Shown: positions 12,441-23,546 of the stretch, one piece after another
Position numbering within the stretch: position 1 is the stretch's first letter
How the letters are laid out: every line of letters begins with the position of its first letter
Origin: Taxillus chinensis
Taxonomy: Eukaryota; Streptophyta; Magnoliopsida; Santalales; Loranthaceae
Assembly (NCBI GenBank): GCA_023512835.1
Contig: CM042087.1
Span: 9,588,550 to 9,652,549, forward strand
DNA: 64,000 nt
Direction: 5' to 3'
Made by a program: the position numbers and the translations under genes
The notes under the pieces: generated by a model
Told to the model about the DNA's origin: nothing
The model's database searches: none
What the model saw: the letters and a program-made list of their open reading frames with translations, nothing else

Positions 12441-12689
12441 AATTCGTTGAGCCCATCTTCAAGCACTTTTGGGCTTCACTTGCTCCTCGCTCCTTGACTT
12501 TGACTTTAAAAACAATTCCACAAGTTCAGGACCCAAAAATTTTCTCATCCTGCACATGGTTAGCTAAGAAAGGAACAAAGTCTCCTGCACAATGGTTAGC
12601 TTGCAAACAAATTTATTGAAGAAAATAAATAAAAGAAATAACATAAAATAAAATAAAATAAAACATAGCAATAAACATTGGGTTGCCTC

Positions 12690-12713
12690 CCAATCAGCGC
12701 TTTATTTAAAGTC
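12690..12713 (-). other. Athila post-integrase conserved box
   Basis: The minus strand contains GCGCTGATTGGGAGGCAACC, followed by CAA. This box commonly follows the integrase gene in Athila-type elements and supports the lineage call. Block 2 has a decayed copy near 49485-49505. Confidence 0.55.
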
Positions 12714-12736
12714 TGTAGCTAGACTTGCAGTTATGA

Positions 12737-13941
12737 TCAAGCAATGGTGAAAGAGAGGGAATCAACTATCTCCCTCTGAGTTGAATCAAAGTAAGGTTTC
12801 AGCCTATTGCCATTCACCCAAAATTTCTTGCCATCTAAGACTTGGAGCTCAAAGCTCCCATATGGCTTCTTATCAACTATCACAAAAGGTCCCATCCACT
12901 TGGACCTTAATTTGCCAGGAAATAACCTCAACCTTGTGTTAAATAGAAGAACTTTCTGTCCTAAGGTTAAAGGTTCATTATTGAGTTGCCTATCATGCCA
13001 TTTCTTAGTTCTTTCTTTGTAAAATTTAGCACTATCATAGGCATCCAACCTAAGCTCATCTAACTCAATTAATTGAGTCATCCTAAGTTCCTTGATCTCT
13101 TGTGGGTTGAAATTTAACTTCTTCAAGGCCCAATGAGCCTTGTGTTCAAGTTCCACAGGCAAGTGACATGCCTTACCATATAGAATACGGTAAGGTGACA
13201 TCCCAATGGGAGTCTTGTAAGCTGTCCTATATGCCCATAAGGCTTCATCAAGCCTTTGAGACCAATCTTTCCTATTGGCTCCAACAGTTTTCTCTAAAAT
13301 GGCCTTAATCTCCCTGTTGGACACTTCGCTTGTCCATTAGCTTGTGGGTGGTAAGATAAAGACTTCCTATGAGTGACACCATACTTGTTCAATAATTTAT
13401 TAAACAATTTGTTGCAGAAATGACTACCCTCATCATCGATTATAGCCCTTGGTGTCCCAAAACGGCTAAAGATGTTCCTAGTAAGGAAGTGAGTCACAAC
13501 CCTAGCATCATTCACTCTAGTAGGAATAGCTTCTACCCACTTAGACACATAATCCACAGCAAACAAAATGTATGAATACCCATCAGAATTGGGGAAGGGC
13601 CCCATGAAGTCAATGCCCCAAATGTCAAAAATTTCAACCTGGAAGAATTCCAGTTAATGGCATCTCATTTTTCCTAGATAGACCACCTACCCTTTGACAT
13701 CTATCACACTTTTTGATGTAGACATAGGTGTCTTTCACCATGTGAGGCCAATAAAAGCCACACCGCATGATCTTAGCCAAGTTCTTTGCACCCCAAAGTG
13801 GCCCCCATAATGTGATGCATGACAATGATGTATTATGTCATCTACCTCGTCCTCAAGGACACACTTTCTTATGATTTGGTCTGGACACCTCCTATAAAGA
13901 ATTGGGTCTTCCCAAATGTATTTCCTAGCATCCACTACCAA
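12737..13941 (-). pseudogene. Athila integrase, frameshifted
   Basis: Integrase inserts element DNA into the host genome. Three pieces in N-to-C order: a zinc finger (13634-13941) with HCHASHYGGHFG and CDRC, the DDE core (13294-13605) with GIDFMGPFP, the RFGTPRAII box and SHFCNK, and the C-terminal part (12737-13324, 195 codons open) with [19 protein letters not shown] and [13 protein letters not shown]. The sequence is typical of Athila. A one-base deletion near 13328 shifts the frame immediately before the catalytic Glu codon (complement of 13325-13327), so core and C-terminus are in different frames. No chromodomain follows. Confidence 0.93.
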
Positions 13942-14470
13942 TTTCTTTCTCTGGTGGTAGTCTAACCGCTTTGGGTATGAACCCGGTGGCTAAATAATTT
14001 GCTATGTCAGCAAACCAAGGAAGATGATGCACCTCAAACAACTTCTCATCAGGAAAGTCATCTACAATGGGTAGAGACTTAGGTGCATTCTCCACACGGG
14101 AGAGGTGATCAGCCACGAATTTAGGGCTCCCTTTGTGTCTCTAATTTCAAGGTCAAATTCCTGTAAGAGGAGAACCCATCTAATCAAGCGTGGCTTAGCT
14201 TCCTTTTTAGCAAACAAATATTTCAACGCAGCATGATCAGTATAAACAATGACTTTAGACCCCAAAAGGTAGGGTCTAAACTTGTTGCAGCCATAAACCA
14301 CAGCTAAGAACTCTTTCTTAGTGGTGGTATAGTTCGTTGAGCATCATCTAAGGTCTTACTAGCATAGTAAATGACCCTAAACACCTTTTCTCGCCTTTGC
14401 CCTAAGACTACCCCCACAAGATAATCACTCGCATCGCACATTAGCTCAAAAGGTTGAGCCCGGTCGGTGT
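13925..14470 (-). pseudogene. Athila RNase H and linker, frameshifted
   Basis: RNase H degrades the RNA strand of the RNA/DNA hybrid during reverse transcription. The piece at 14062-14301 shows [15 protein letters not shown] (with the catalytic Asp of YTDH) and [18 protein letters not shown]. The end of the domain, ADHLSRVE, is in a second frame (13925-14116), followed by the RNase H-integrase linker. At least one indel separates the two. The segment is duplicated at 56641-57145. Confidence 0.9.
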
Positions 14471-14472
14471 GA

Positions 14473-15352
14473 CTATAACAGGTGCATGACTAACTTACCC
14501 TTGAGGATGTTAAAAGCTTCTAAGCAATCTTCATTAAACTCAAAGCTTGTGTCTTTTTCTAACAACCTACTCATGGGTTTTGCAATTTTTGAGAAGTCCT
14601 TAATGAATCTCCTATAAAAGCCAGATGGCCAAGGAAACTTCTCACTCCTTTTTTCATTAGTTGGAGGTGGCAGAGTCTCAATAGTGGAGATTTTTGCCTT
14701 GTCTACCTCCAAACCATGTGCAGACACCTTGTGCCCTAGAACTATCCCCTCGCTACCATGAAATGGCATTTCTCCCAATTTAGGACTAGTTCCTTCTCCT
14801 CACATCTCTCTAAGACCACATCTAGATTTTTCAAGCACCGTTGGTAGGAGGAACCAAACACCGAGAAGTCATCCATGAAGACCTCCATGATCTCCTCAAC
14901 CAAACCCCGAAAAATAGCCATCATACACCTTTGAAAGGTGGCGGGGCATTACAAAGCCCAAATGGCATTCTCCTAAATGCAAATGTGCCAAAAGGGCACG
15001 TGAAGGTGGTCTTTTCTTGGTCCTCGGGCTTAACCATGATCTGATTATACCGGAATATCCATCTAAAACGGTAGTGACTATAGCCACTAACCTATCCAAC
15101 ATTTGGTCAATGAAAGGAAGAGGAAAATGATCCTTCCTAGTGGCCTTGTTCGGCCTTCCTATAGTCAACACACACTCTCCACCCCGTCACGGTGCGAGAT
15201 GGGATCAATTCATTTTTCTCATTCTTAATCACGGTCATGCCCCCTTTCTTGGGCACAACATGCAATGGACTCACCCACTCACTATCGGAAATAGCATAAA
15301 TTATACCCGCATTTTTCCATTTTAAAATTTCTTTTCTAACAACTTCTTTCAT
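14473..15352 (-). pseudogene. Athila reverse transcriptase, frameshifted
   Basis: RT copies the element RNA into DNA. Order: KEILKWKNAGIIYAISDSEWVSP and WRVCVDYRK (15137-15352), DHFPLPFIDQMLDRL in the next frame (14896-15171), the catalytic FMDD box in EVFMDDFSVFG (two Asp codons on the complement of 14868-14873), then the thumb with GHKVSAHGLEVDKAKI and FYRRFIKDFSKIA (14473-14778). Each boundary is a frameshift, but the order and catalytic Asp pair are kept. Confidence 0.93.
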
Positions 15353-15539
15353 AGCAGGTTTAATCTTCTTTGTCTTTCAGCAGTGGGTTTAAAATCATCA
15401 TTCATCAAAATTTTATGCATACAAATCCGGACTAATACCCCTAATGTCTTCAATGTTCCATCCTAGGGCCTTTTTGTGTTTCCTAAGGACTTCTAGCAAT
15501 TGAGTACACTCCACATCATTTAAATTAGAAGCAACAATG

Positions 15540-17842
15540 ACAGGGGAATTGATTTGTAGAGTCTGGAAATTCATACCTTAGGTGTCCAGCAACTCCTTCA
15601 GTTCGGAGCTAGATGCACGTCATCTTCTTTCTCCTCGACTTGCTCCAAAGAGTTTGTAGTTTGCTCATCTTCCTCGACTGTCAAGTACATCTCTTCATCT
15701 TGTTGAGCTTCTATAGTGAAGGGCTTCATCATTGGTGGTGGTAATTTCTTCGCCAAGTAATCTTCCACCAATTCCTCAAGGTCTTCAACCCAAAGGCAAT
15801 CCTCCTCCTCTTGACCTTGGAGCCTTCCCCATGTGGAAGACTAAGGTCTCCTCATTAATTCTCGAGTTAGCTGCCCTTGAGCAACATCAATCAATGCACA
15901 ACCCGTTCGAGAAACGGTCTTCCAAGGAGTAGCTGAACTCCTCTATCTTCTTCCATCTCCAAAACAACAAAATCCGCTGGAAATATGAAGGAGCCCACTT
16001 TAACTAGCACATCTTCAATGATTCCTTCAGTCTTCCAGGTGGACCGGTCCAAACCGCAATGATATGGAAGTGGGCTTCATGCCCTTAAGCCCAAGCCGCT
16101 TATACAAAGCAAAGGAGATCAAATTGATGCCGGCCCCTAAATCACATAGGGCTCGTCGTCATGTGCATTGCCAATCACACAAGGGAGATTAAAACCGCCC
16201 GGATCTTTATGCTTGATGGGCAAACTCGTTGAACAACACCGCTCACCTCGTTAGTGACCGCCATCGTCTCATGATCCCCATATTTCCTCTTCTTTGTCAC
16301 AAAATCTTTGATGTATTTTTTAAGACCTAGGCATCCGCTCCAAAACTTCCACAAATGGAATGTTAATCTCAAGCTTCTTGAACAAACTCAGGAAGCGCTA
16401 TACTCTTCTTCAACCCTCTGGTTCCTCAGCCTCGCGAGGAAATGGCATAGTAGCCCTGAGCTCTTGCTTTCGTTCTTCGGCTAATTCCTGTCTTGGACTA
16501 CCGCTTGTCCTTCTTTTCTTGCACTTTTTCTTGACTTCCAAGGGTCCGCTTTGTTCTTCGGGAATTGCCTTCTTCTTAGGCTCTTGACTTCATTCGTGTC
16601 TTCCCGCTCCTTAGAGTGATAGCCTTGCAACTCTCCTTGGGGTTCACCTCGGTGTCACTTGGAAAAGTATTGGTTGACACCCCTTGATTTACATTCCGAG
16701 CCAAACTCACAAGTAACTTCTCCATATTCTTAATTGAAGATTCTATTGTGACTACCCTTTCCTCCAAATTATCCTCTATTTTGGTTGGCTCATCCACATT
16801 CCGATATACCCTTCCTCTTTGCCGTTGAGGCCGAGGCAATTTTCGCTCGAATCCCTGGAGGTGGGTGTAAATAATTATCCGTAGCATACGGATTTCGCTT
16901 CATCCCCGGGGGCACATATTTGTACTCGAAATGAGGTATCTCCCCCTCGGTTCCGAGTTCTCCGAAATGGTTGAGATTGCTGCCGATTCCCTGGTTGTAC
17001 CCTAGCTGTTGTGGTTGAGGATAAAATTGCCGTTTCCGTATGCCCTTTCCTCCAACATAATTTGCTTCTTCAACTCCACTCCACACTGCTCAACTACCGG
17101 TAAAGCTTGTGATCCTTCAACTTTAAGAGCCAATACTTCCATGCCTTTCACTAAAGCTTGAATCGTGCTTGCACATCATTGGAAGAATTTTCAATCGAAG
17201 CAATCTTCTCCCTTGGCTTTGAAGTACGCACATTAGACCACTCGCCAATCAGCTAATGACAACCTCTCCAAGAGCTCTGCTGCGTCAGGCTCTAGATTCA
17301 TCAAGCATCCTCCAAGTATTGCATTCACCTTGTCTTGTGAATGGGACCGAAGACTGCGTAGAAAGATTCAATTTGAATCCACCGGGGCCTTCCATGATCG
17401 GGGCATCTTCTCACTAAGTCTTTGAAACGCTCCCAAGCTTCATGAAGAGTCTCCATCTCATCTTGCCTGAACCTTGCTAATCTCTCCTCTTAGCTGGATC
17501 ACCTTAAAAGGAGGGAAGTACTTTGACATGAACTTGGTCCGCATCTCCTCCCAAGTGTTGATTGAACCTGTTGGTAGATCGTTGACCTGACCAAGAGCTC
17601 TATCCCTTAAAGAGAAAGGGAAAAGCCTTAGCTTTATGGCCTCCTCCGACACATTGTTGATCTTGATGGTGTCACACCTGGTAGAATCTCATCAAATGGC
17701 CGGTGTGGATCATCCACGGCTGTTCCTCCAAACGCGTTGTTGCTCACCATGTTGATCAATGCCGGCTCACCTCAAAGCTATTCGCTTGGACTCTTGTCCG
17801 CCGAATCCCAGAATAATGGTCCGACATCATCGGCCTCGCATA
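15540..17842 (-). pseudogene. Athila gag-protease region, left copy, truncated by the gap
   Basis: From right to left: capsid segment (17458-17652) with LFPFSLRDRA and TWEEMRTKFMSKYFPP; the PPGM/Asn-rich spacer (16790-17086); NPKESCKAITLRSGKT (16576-16887), a hallmark of the lineage just before the protease; then the protease region (about 15850-16370), recognisable in pieces as a retroviral-type aspartic protease with a GASINLIS-like active-site neighbourhood and LGRPFLETG. Gag packages RNA and the protease cleaves the polyprotein. No continuous frame remains. The 5' part of gag is lost in the N gap. Confidence 0.85.
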
Positions 17843-18342
17843 NNNNNNNNNNNNNNNNNNNNNNNNNNNNNNNNNNNNNNNNNNNNNNNNNNNNNNNNNN
17901 NNNNNNNNNNNNNNNNNNNNNNNNNNNNNNNNNNNNNNNNNNNNNNNNNNNNNNNNNNNNNNNNNNNNNNNNNNNNNNNNNNNNNNNNNNNNNNNNNNNN
18001 NNNNNNNNNNNNNNNNNNNNNNNNNNNNNNNNNNNNNNNNNNNNNNNNNNNNNNNNNNNNNNNNNNNNNNNNNNNNNNNNNNNNNNNNNNNNNNNNNNNN
18101 NNNNNNNNNNNNNNNNNNNNNNNNNNNNNNNNNNNNNNNNNNNNNNNNNNNNNNNNNNNNNNNNNNNNNNNNNNNNNNNNNNNNNNNNNNNNNNNNNNNN
18201 NNNNNNNNNNNNNNNNNNNNNNNNNNNNNNNNNNNNNNNNNNNNNNNNNNNNNNNNNNNNNNNNNNNNNNNNNNNNNNNNNNNNNNNNNNNNNNNNNNNN
18301 NNNNNNNNNNNNNNNNNNNNNNNNNNNNNNNNNNNNNNNNNN
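17843..18342. other. Scaffold gap (500 N)
   Basis: Exactly 500 N, which looks like a placeholder of unknown true length. The left side is Athila gag; the right side is the leader of a Tekay-like element. Long ORFs drawn across it are artefacts. Confidence 0.99.
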
Positions 18343-20668
18343 TTCAAAAACAAATGGAGAGTGGAATCAATATCTCTCGAGCTTAGCACGCCCCTCACCT
18401 CTAGGACCATGAGGTACTCAAACAACATCTCATAAACATACACATCATGTTCACGGAATCTCAAACATACTTATTATAATCTCATACTACAAAATTTCCA
18501 ACACATCACAAGATTCTCCAAATCCGTATGTCTCGACATGTTCCCAAATTATTCACATTTTCAATTCATTGTATGCTCATTTCAAATCGATTACTCATTT
18601 CAAATCATGACACTCATATTATGATTAAGCTAGTGCTAATGGCAATGCATGTATGCACCCCATCCCAAATGCAAATGCCACTACTCATGGTCTAACTACC
18701 CCCAGAGTGCACCCTAGAAAAAGCAGAGATAGAACCACAATGATCGGGCGTGTCCTATCACGCCTCCTCAAGGGTCTCGAGAAGCCGATTATCCACCGCT
18801 TCCCGTTATCCTAAGTCCACTAGACCATGAACTTGAGCTACGTCATAATGTCCACGCCCCCGAATTTCCTTCCCCTTTGGAAATGGGTAATGGCGCCCAT
18901 GCAGCACCCGAAGGGGCAAGGGTTCGGTGTAAACACCAAAAGTGAGGACACCCTAGTGGGTGCTGTCTATCCACTGTGTCACATGTCAACATGCCAAGGG
19001 GCATGCACCTGTTTCCATGCCAAAGCACCACCACGATATACATACATACGGTATTCCTGACTTCCAAAACATCAATTACATTGCTTAGAGGCTTCCAAGC
19101 TCTTTTACAACCCACTAGGGAACAAGCTCCCAATAACATAACCCAGGGTACATAGTTCAAACAGAATCTCAAATATAACAAAACAACCAAATGTATAAAT
19201 ATATATAGGCCATACAGCCCAGACCTACCAACTGTTGTTCCTTCTCTTTGCTAGGTCTTGCAAAGAACAATTCATAGGAGGTGAGCACACCACGGTCGGA
19301 GGGATCAAGTCTCCCCGGTCCGTCCCACTGCAAAACTATGCATGTCAGTAGATGCATGTGCTGTGTAGTAACTTAAGCTAAACAATAATCATACCCAAGA
19401 ACACGCCTCATACCTTAGCTTGCATTGGAGGGGAGAGGACATCCCGCCACCACGGCTACGTGACATACCACACCGGGCAAATGTGAATCCCCATCTCAAG
19501 GGGTACAAGATAATAACCTCCCATACTCAGACAATCCCGCGTTTGGGGGTTCTCATCACAACTCCCCGCGTTTCGGGGTCCCTCAACATACACATTCTAA
19601 CACATACAACTCAACAATCTTGACTCAATAAACATAACTCAACAACCATGATCTGGACATGTAACTCATTTAACATACAAAAAGCTTAACTCGTGAATGT
19701 AAAACAATAGATAGTCTCGTAACAATCAAATCATTACACATAACATCACCTAACTCCTCATGGTCCCTAAAGTCCACATTTCTCACTCCTAAGTCGGATC
19801 ATAAACAACCTTTCAAGGAAGCTTGTCCACCTCACGGGAGCCCAAACACCGCACGTGACAACATATTGTCACGGAGCGGCAAATTAATCCCAAACATCAT
19901 TCCAACCATCCCCGAAGGTTCGGGGGACAATTTTTAGCCAAAAAAACAAGGTTGCACGTGAAAAGGTCATTCTCACGTGCGGGGTATTTCAATTCCTATG
20001 CCTCTAAGGAAGCTCCACCTAAAATTTGGGGCAATTTGGAGCAAGAATGAATCTGCAAGTGAAAAGGCATTCTCACGTACAGGTTCCAAAACCTTCCTTT
20101 TGTCATTCTTATCATTTTTTCCCTAAAGGACCAACCTCAAATTCGTTTTAGTTTAGGAGTTATTGAGATTCTAAGTACATAAACAAAGTCCTAAATCCAG
20201 ACTCTAGTCTCACTCTCATTTGATTTCCCAATACTTGAGGCCTTAGCCAAACCAAATACGAGGTTTTTCTAAAATTCTTAATCTAAATAGTCTCAAGACA
20301 ATGGGTATACAAATGACCCTAACTCAAAGGCACAAATAATCTCACGTAGAAAATTGAAATGGGAAAACTCAGAGAAAAAACCCCGGATCATCCCATAGGC
20401 TTAGGTGAATTTAGAAAATCAATATATATTAAAAAAATCTCTTTTCAACATCCCAGTCATCACATATAATTTTTGTTTTCCAGAAATCTCTAAGAGAGAG
20501 ACGGCAAAGAGACAAAACTTGAAATCCCTACCTTAGAGTGTTGCCAGAAGAGTCGGGAAAAGAACGGAGCCGATCTCGTATCCTTGCCACCTCAACGCCT
20601 CCAACCTCCCCCCGTCATTACATAGAAATCCTTGATCGTCGAAACTCCTCCACTTTGGATCGTCTCCC

Positions 20669-20699
<31 letters not shown>

Positions 20700-21116
20700 C
20701 CTCTCTCTAGCGTGCGGTGTGTGACGGGCGGGAAGGTAGGGTTTGGTTTCTCCTTTTCTTTTCTCCTCTTTTTTTTTTTTTATTATTTTGTTTTTAATGG
20801 AAGCCCAAGACCAAACGTAGCCCAATAGTGGTTAAGTGAACAAGAAGATAGGGAAAAACGGCCCACTCTCTCATATTGGGTTTTCCTTTGAAGGAGACCC
20901 AAAGCTCAAAATACAAAACCTGTAATTTAAAAGGGAATATAAAATTATTTGTGAAATCCCAAAATACCCCTCGGGGCCTCAAATCCCAAATGTAGTCCAA
21001 GTACGAGTCAAAATTCTCCCATTTAATGAGCACATCATTGTGCCGATATTCATTTGTTAAAATAAGGTTTCTAACTCAAGGCTATCTCCAAGGCTCCCTC
21101 AAATACGATGCTTACA
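18343..21116 (-). mobile_element. Partial Tekay-like Ty3/gypsy: 5' LTR and leader
   Basis: Minus-strand fragment. The LTR (18849-21116, about 2.27 kb) begins TGTAAGCATCG and ends GGGGGCGTGGACA, close to the GGGGCGTGACA end of the Tekay LTRs. A decayed Met-type primer site follows (complement of 18835-18847). The leader (18343-18834) shares CATGGTCTAGT and an overall likeness with the Tekay leader at 27849-28140. The LTR carries inverted CACGTG repeats at 19954-19980 and, weaker, at 20053-20080. Gag and pol, if present, lie in the gap. A plus-oriented copy of the same LTR is at 54402-56190. Confidence 0.8.
20671..20709. repeat. TC/GA microsatellite in the Tekay-like LTR
   Basis: A CT tract of about 37 bp. 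On the element's sense strand it is a GA tract at a position comparable to the GA tracts after the TATA boxes of LTR A, LTR D and the Tekay LTRs. Confidence 0.9.
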
Positions 21117-21838
21117 TCCCACCATTATTTATTGAACCATCGGTAAACCGTTAAACCACCCAAGAGCTTCATCCCTTAAGGAGAAAGGGAAAAGCCTTAG
21201 CTTTATTGCCTCCTCGACATATTGTTGATCTTTATGGTGTCACACATCCGGTAGAACCTCATCAAATGCTAGTGTGCATCATCCATCGTTGTTCCTCCAA
21301 AAGCATTGTTGCTCACCATATTAATTAACGCCGCGCTTCACTCAAAACTATTTGCTTGAACTCTTATTTGCCTAATCCCCGAATAATGGTCCACATCATC
21401 GGTCTCGGCAAGGTCCTAAGAGGTTGCGGGCATAAACCTATTATCCTCTTCTTCTAGATATTGGCCATTGTAATTGGCCCTCCTTGAGGTGCCCCACCAT
21501 CAAGCCTTAATCCGCCATCAATTCACCCTACGGAATGCTCTAAGCCTTGCGATTAGCTTCTTCACCTCACGTCTTGCTTCCCTAGTCGCCCCAGGGATGA
21601 GCTCGAATAACCTTTCGGGTTCCCAATTAAATGGTATAAACTCCTCTCTTGGCATGCACAACTAGGAATTCTCGCAAATACGCCGTGAATGTTCCCAGTA
21701 AGAAAACAAGAACACACCCAAGCAGCTCGAACAATTCAAAAATAAATAAAAAACTAAAGAAAAAAATAAGCACCAAGATCGACGTGACAATTTCATTTAA
21801 TGTTGATTTTCTATAGCTAGTCAACCGTTCAATCCTCT
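21117..21838 (-). pseudogene. Athila gag 5' part and leader, right copy
   Basis: The stretch 21150-21420 aligns with 17566-17842 (shared AGGGAAAAGCCTTAGCTTTA and GTTGTTGCTCACCAT), so the gag segment exists twice in the same orientation in block 1. It continues into the gag N-terminus and an A-rich leader (about 21620-21830) up to the primer site. The leader resembles 59770-59960 before LTR D. The piece begins exactly where the Tekay-like LTR ends, at the gag position where block 2 is also broken (54401). Confidence 0.8.
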
Positions 21839-21850
21839 GAACGGCGCCAA
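21839..21850 (-). promoter_or_regulatory. Primer binding site, tRNA-Asp type
   Basis: The minus strand reads TTGGCGCCGTTC two bases after the LTR end CTGTCA. TGGCGCCGTT matches the 3' end of plant tRNA-Asp, the usual primer of Athila elements. The remaining complementarity is lost after GTTC. Confidence 0.85.
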
Positions 21851-21852
21851 TT

Positions 21853-23344
21853 TGACAGACAGATTTTTAGCCTCTAAAAGAGCTAGCTAATGTCGTTAAA
21901 TCTCTCTCAAGATGATAAATTCCCTAAGTTTGCACTAAAAGAATAGCGAGCACAAGGGGTCGAACCCACGAGGATTAGCCTAGTTTTCTAGTTCTTAAAT
22001 CAAAACACGCAATTACTCTTGTTCTAAAAAAATGTCTTGGCAACAAGTTCTCTTTTTTAACTAAAGATCTAATTTTTATTTGATTTTCTCGAATAAACAA
22101 ATAAAGCAAATTGATTTTAGGATTAAGATTCAAGGATTAAAGGCATCTAAGGTCACAACTTCACCTCCCTATGTTGTTTTTACTGATTTTAAGGTTCTTG
22201 AGATTATTTAATTGATAACATGCTATAACTAAGCCAAGGTACCGCAATTGGTCATTGCCGACCCTTCTAAGTGCTTTCCATTTAATGGTCATGACATCAA
22301 CATGCAAAGCCTAATTATCATACCCATGACAAGATAATGGTCAAACCAATCACAAATATATTATGAATCAAAGATCAACCTCGGACTAAGGCTAAGAAAA
22401 CCCGTGTACAGCCCGGATATTAAAAGATAAGAACAGATCCATAAAACATGCAATCTCAATTAAACAAACTCAATATTCAATCAATTAGTTTGACAACATA
22501 GGGGCTACATTGCTCCCCTAGATAAAGGAAACTACTCACACATGTTCTTGGATAAACAATAAAAAATAAAGAACATCATCCTCAAGCAAGAGAAAAATAT
22601 CCAACTTTAGGTCTTCTTCACCGTCGGACCTCCTAGGGCCAACGACTTCCAGATCGAACCCTAGCCTCCAAAACCGCTGCCTCTCTCTCTCTCTAAAAAC
22701 GTGCCCCCTCTACATGCTCCAAAAGGGCCGCTCGCTCCCTACTTATAGAGAAATCTTGTAATGAGTGCCCTAGCCGTCGGTAGCTTGCCACTTATCAAAA
22801 TGACGTAGTTTTGATAAGTAGTTTCCATTTTTCTTCCAACTTGAGTACAACTTGAACCAAGCATAATTTGGACTAGGTGCTTTAGAGAAAAGTGATCAAC
22901 AATAACAAAACGACTGAATCGGTGTAAAAATATGGCCGCACGTCAATTTGACCATCATATGCCCAATTGGTATGCACCTCCAAATCAGGTGAAATTCTTC
23001 CCAAGCTTCCTTGCATCATGTAGAAGGCTGGTATGCAAGAATATGCTTGCACGCCAATTGGTCCAATTGGTGTTCAAGGCCTTTGGCTCTTAGACGTCCA
23101 GTGGAAGGTAGAGGACATCATTCCGAGAAACTTTAGTTCGCACACCAATTCATTTGAGGCCATCTACTTGGTCAAAATTAATCTCCAAAACCTATTAAAA
23201 ACGACTAAAAGCACATGTATATGCAAATAGCATCTTCCTAGGGGTTAGAGCAAAGAAAATGAAATATGATATAATAAGGCTCTAATCATGCTCTTAAACA
23301 CCCCTAAATAGGCAATAGAATAACGGCATAAATGCACGTTATCA
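21853..23344 (-). repeat. Athila LTR B (5' LTR position)
   Basis: A 1492-bp LTR, plus-strand ends TGACAGAC and GTTATCA. The primer site on its left makes it a 5' LTR. It matches LTR C (43353-44819) much better than LTR A: the stretch from TTCTTGAGATTATTTAATTG to CATACCCATGACA is shared by B and C only. It carries an inverted repeat of the CACGCC type (23047-23077), a 28-bp near-perfect ACGT palindrome (22791-22818) and a TATA-like ACTTATAG (22741). Its right end abuts the Sirevirus LTR remnant. Confidence 0.93.
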
Positions 23345-23485
23345 ATAATAAAACAAAATACTTTCATTATCCGGTTATCTTCCACATTGATATTATCATT
23401 TAACCAGATAAGTGTTGTGCCGCAGGAGAGCAAAAGAGTTTTAATAAGAGCCTATTCACCCCCCTCTAGGCTCCCGGGACCAACA
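23345..23485 (+). repeat. Sirevirus 5' LTR, last 141 bp
   Basis: Contains CCTATTCACCCCCCTCTAGG, typical of Sirevirus LTR ends, and finishes CCAACA two bases before the primer site. The rest is cut off at Athila LTR B. Left edge ATAAT; compare ATAAG at 43348-43352 beside LTR C. Confidence 0.8.
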
Positions 23486-23487
23486 AG

Positions 23488-23499
23488 TGGTATCGTAGC
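23488..23499 (+). promoter_or_regulatory. Primer binding site, initiator tRNA-Met type
   Basis: TGGTATCGTAGC is a one-insertion variant of TGGTATCAGAGC, complementary to the 3' end of initiator tRNA-Met. Position right after the LTR end supports the call. Confidence 0.85.
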
Positions 23500-23546
23500 A
23501 AGTTCTACCTACTCAAAGTAGAGATCCCACTCTTTCTCTCTCAATA

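Larger units (their letters stand above)
8777..23344 (-). mobile_element. Athila/Tat-type Ty3/gypsy block 1 (composite)
   Basis: A minus-strand LTR retrotransposon, read from right to left: LTR B, tRNA-Asp-like primer site, leader, gag, protease, RT, RNase H, integrase, post-pol region, polypurine tract, LTR A. Lineage is set by the pol sequence, by the gag-pol junction phrase NPKE.CKAITLRSGK, by the GGGAGGCAACCCAA box after integrase, and by LTR termini TGATAACG/CTGTCA. It is not one clean element. A scaffold gap and a Tekay-like fragment interrupt gag, and the gag piece at 21117-21420 repeats what is already present at 17566-17842. LTR A also resembles LTR D rather than LTR B. Terminal flanks are CTAAT (left, satellite) and ATAAT (right, Sirevirus LTR). 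Confidence 0.85.

Noticed and set aside
17737..18464. ORFs of 217-232 codons across 17843-18342
   Set aside because: They consist almost entirely of unknown residues translated from the N gap.
8772..23349. CTAAT/ATAAT as the target duplication of one Athila (LTR A to LTR B)
   Set aside because: Four of five bases match, but the left flank is satellite and the right flank is Sirevirus LTR, and LTR A and LTR B belong to different subfamilies. Chance similarity is more likely.
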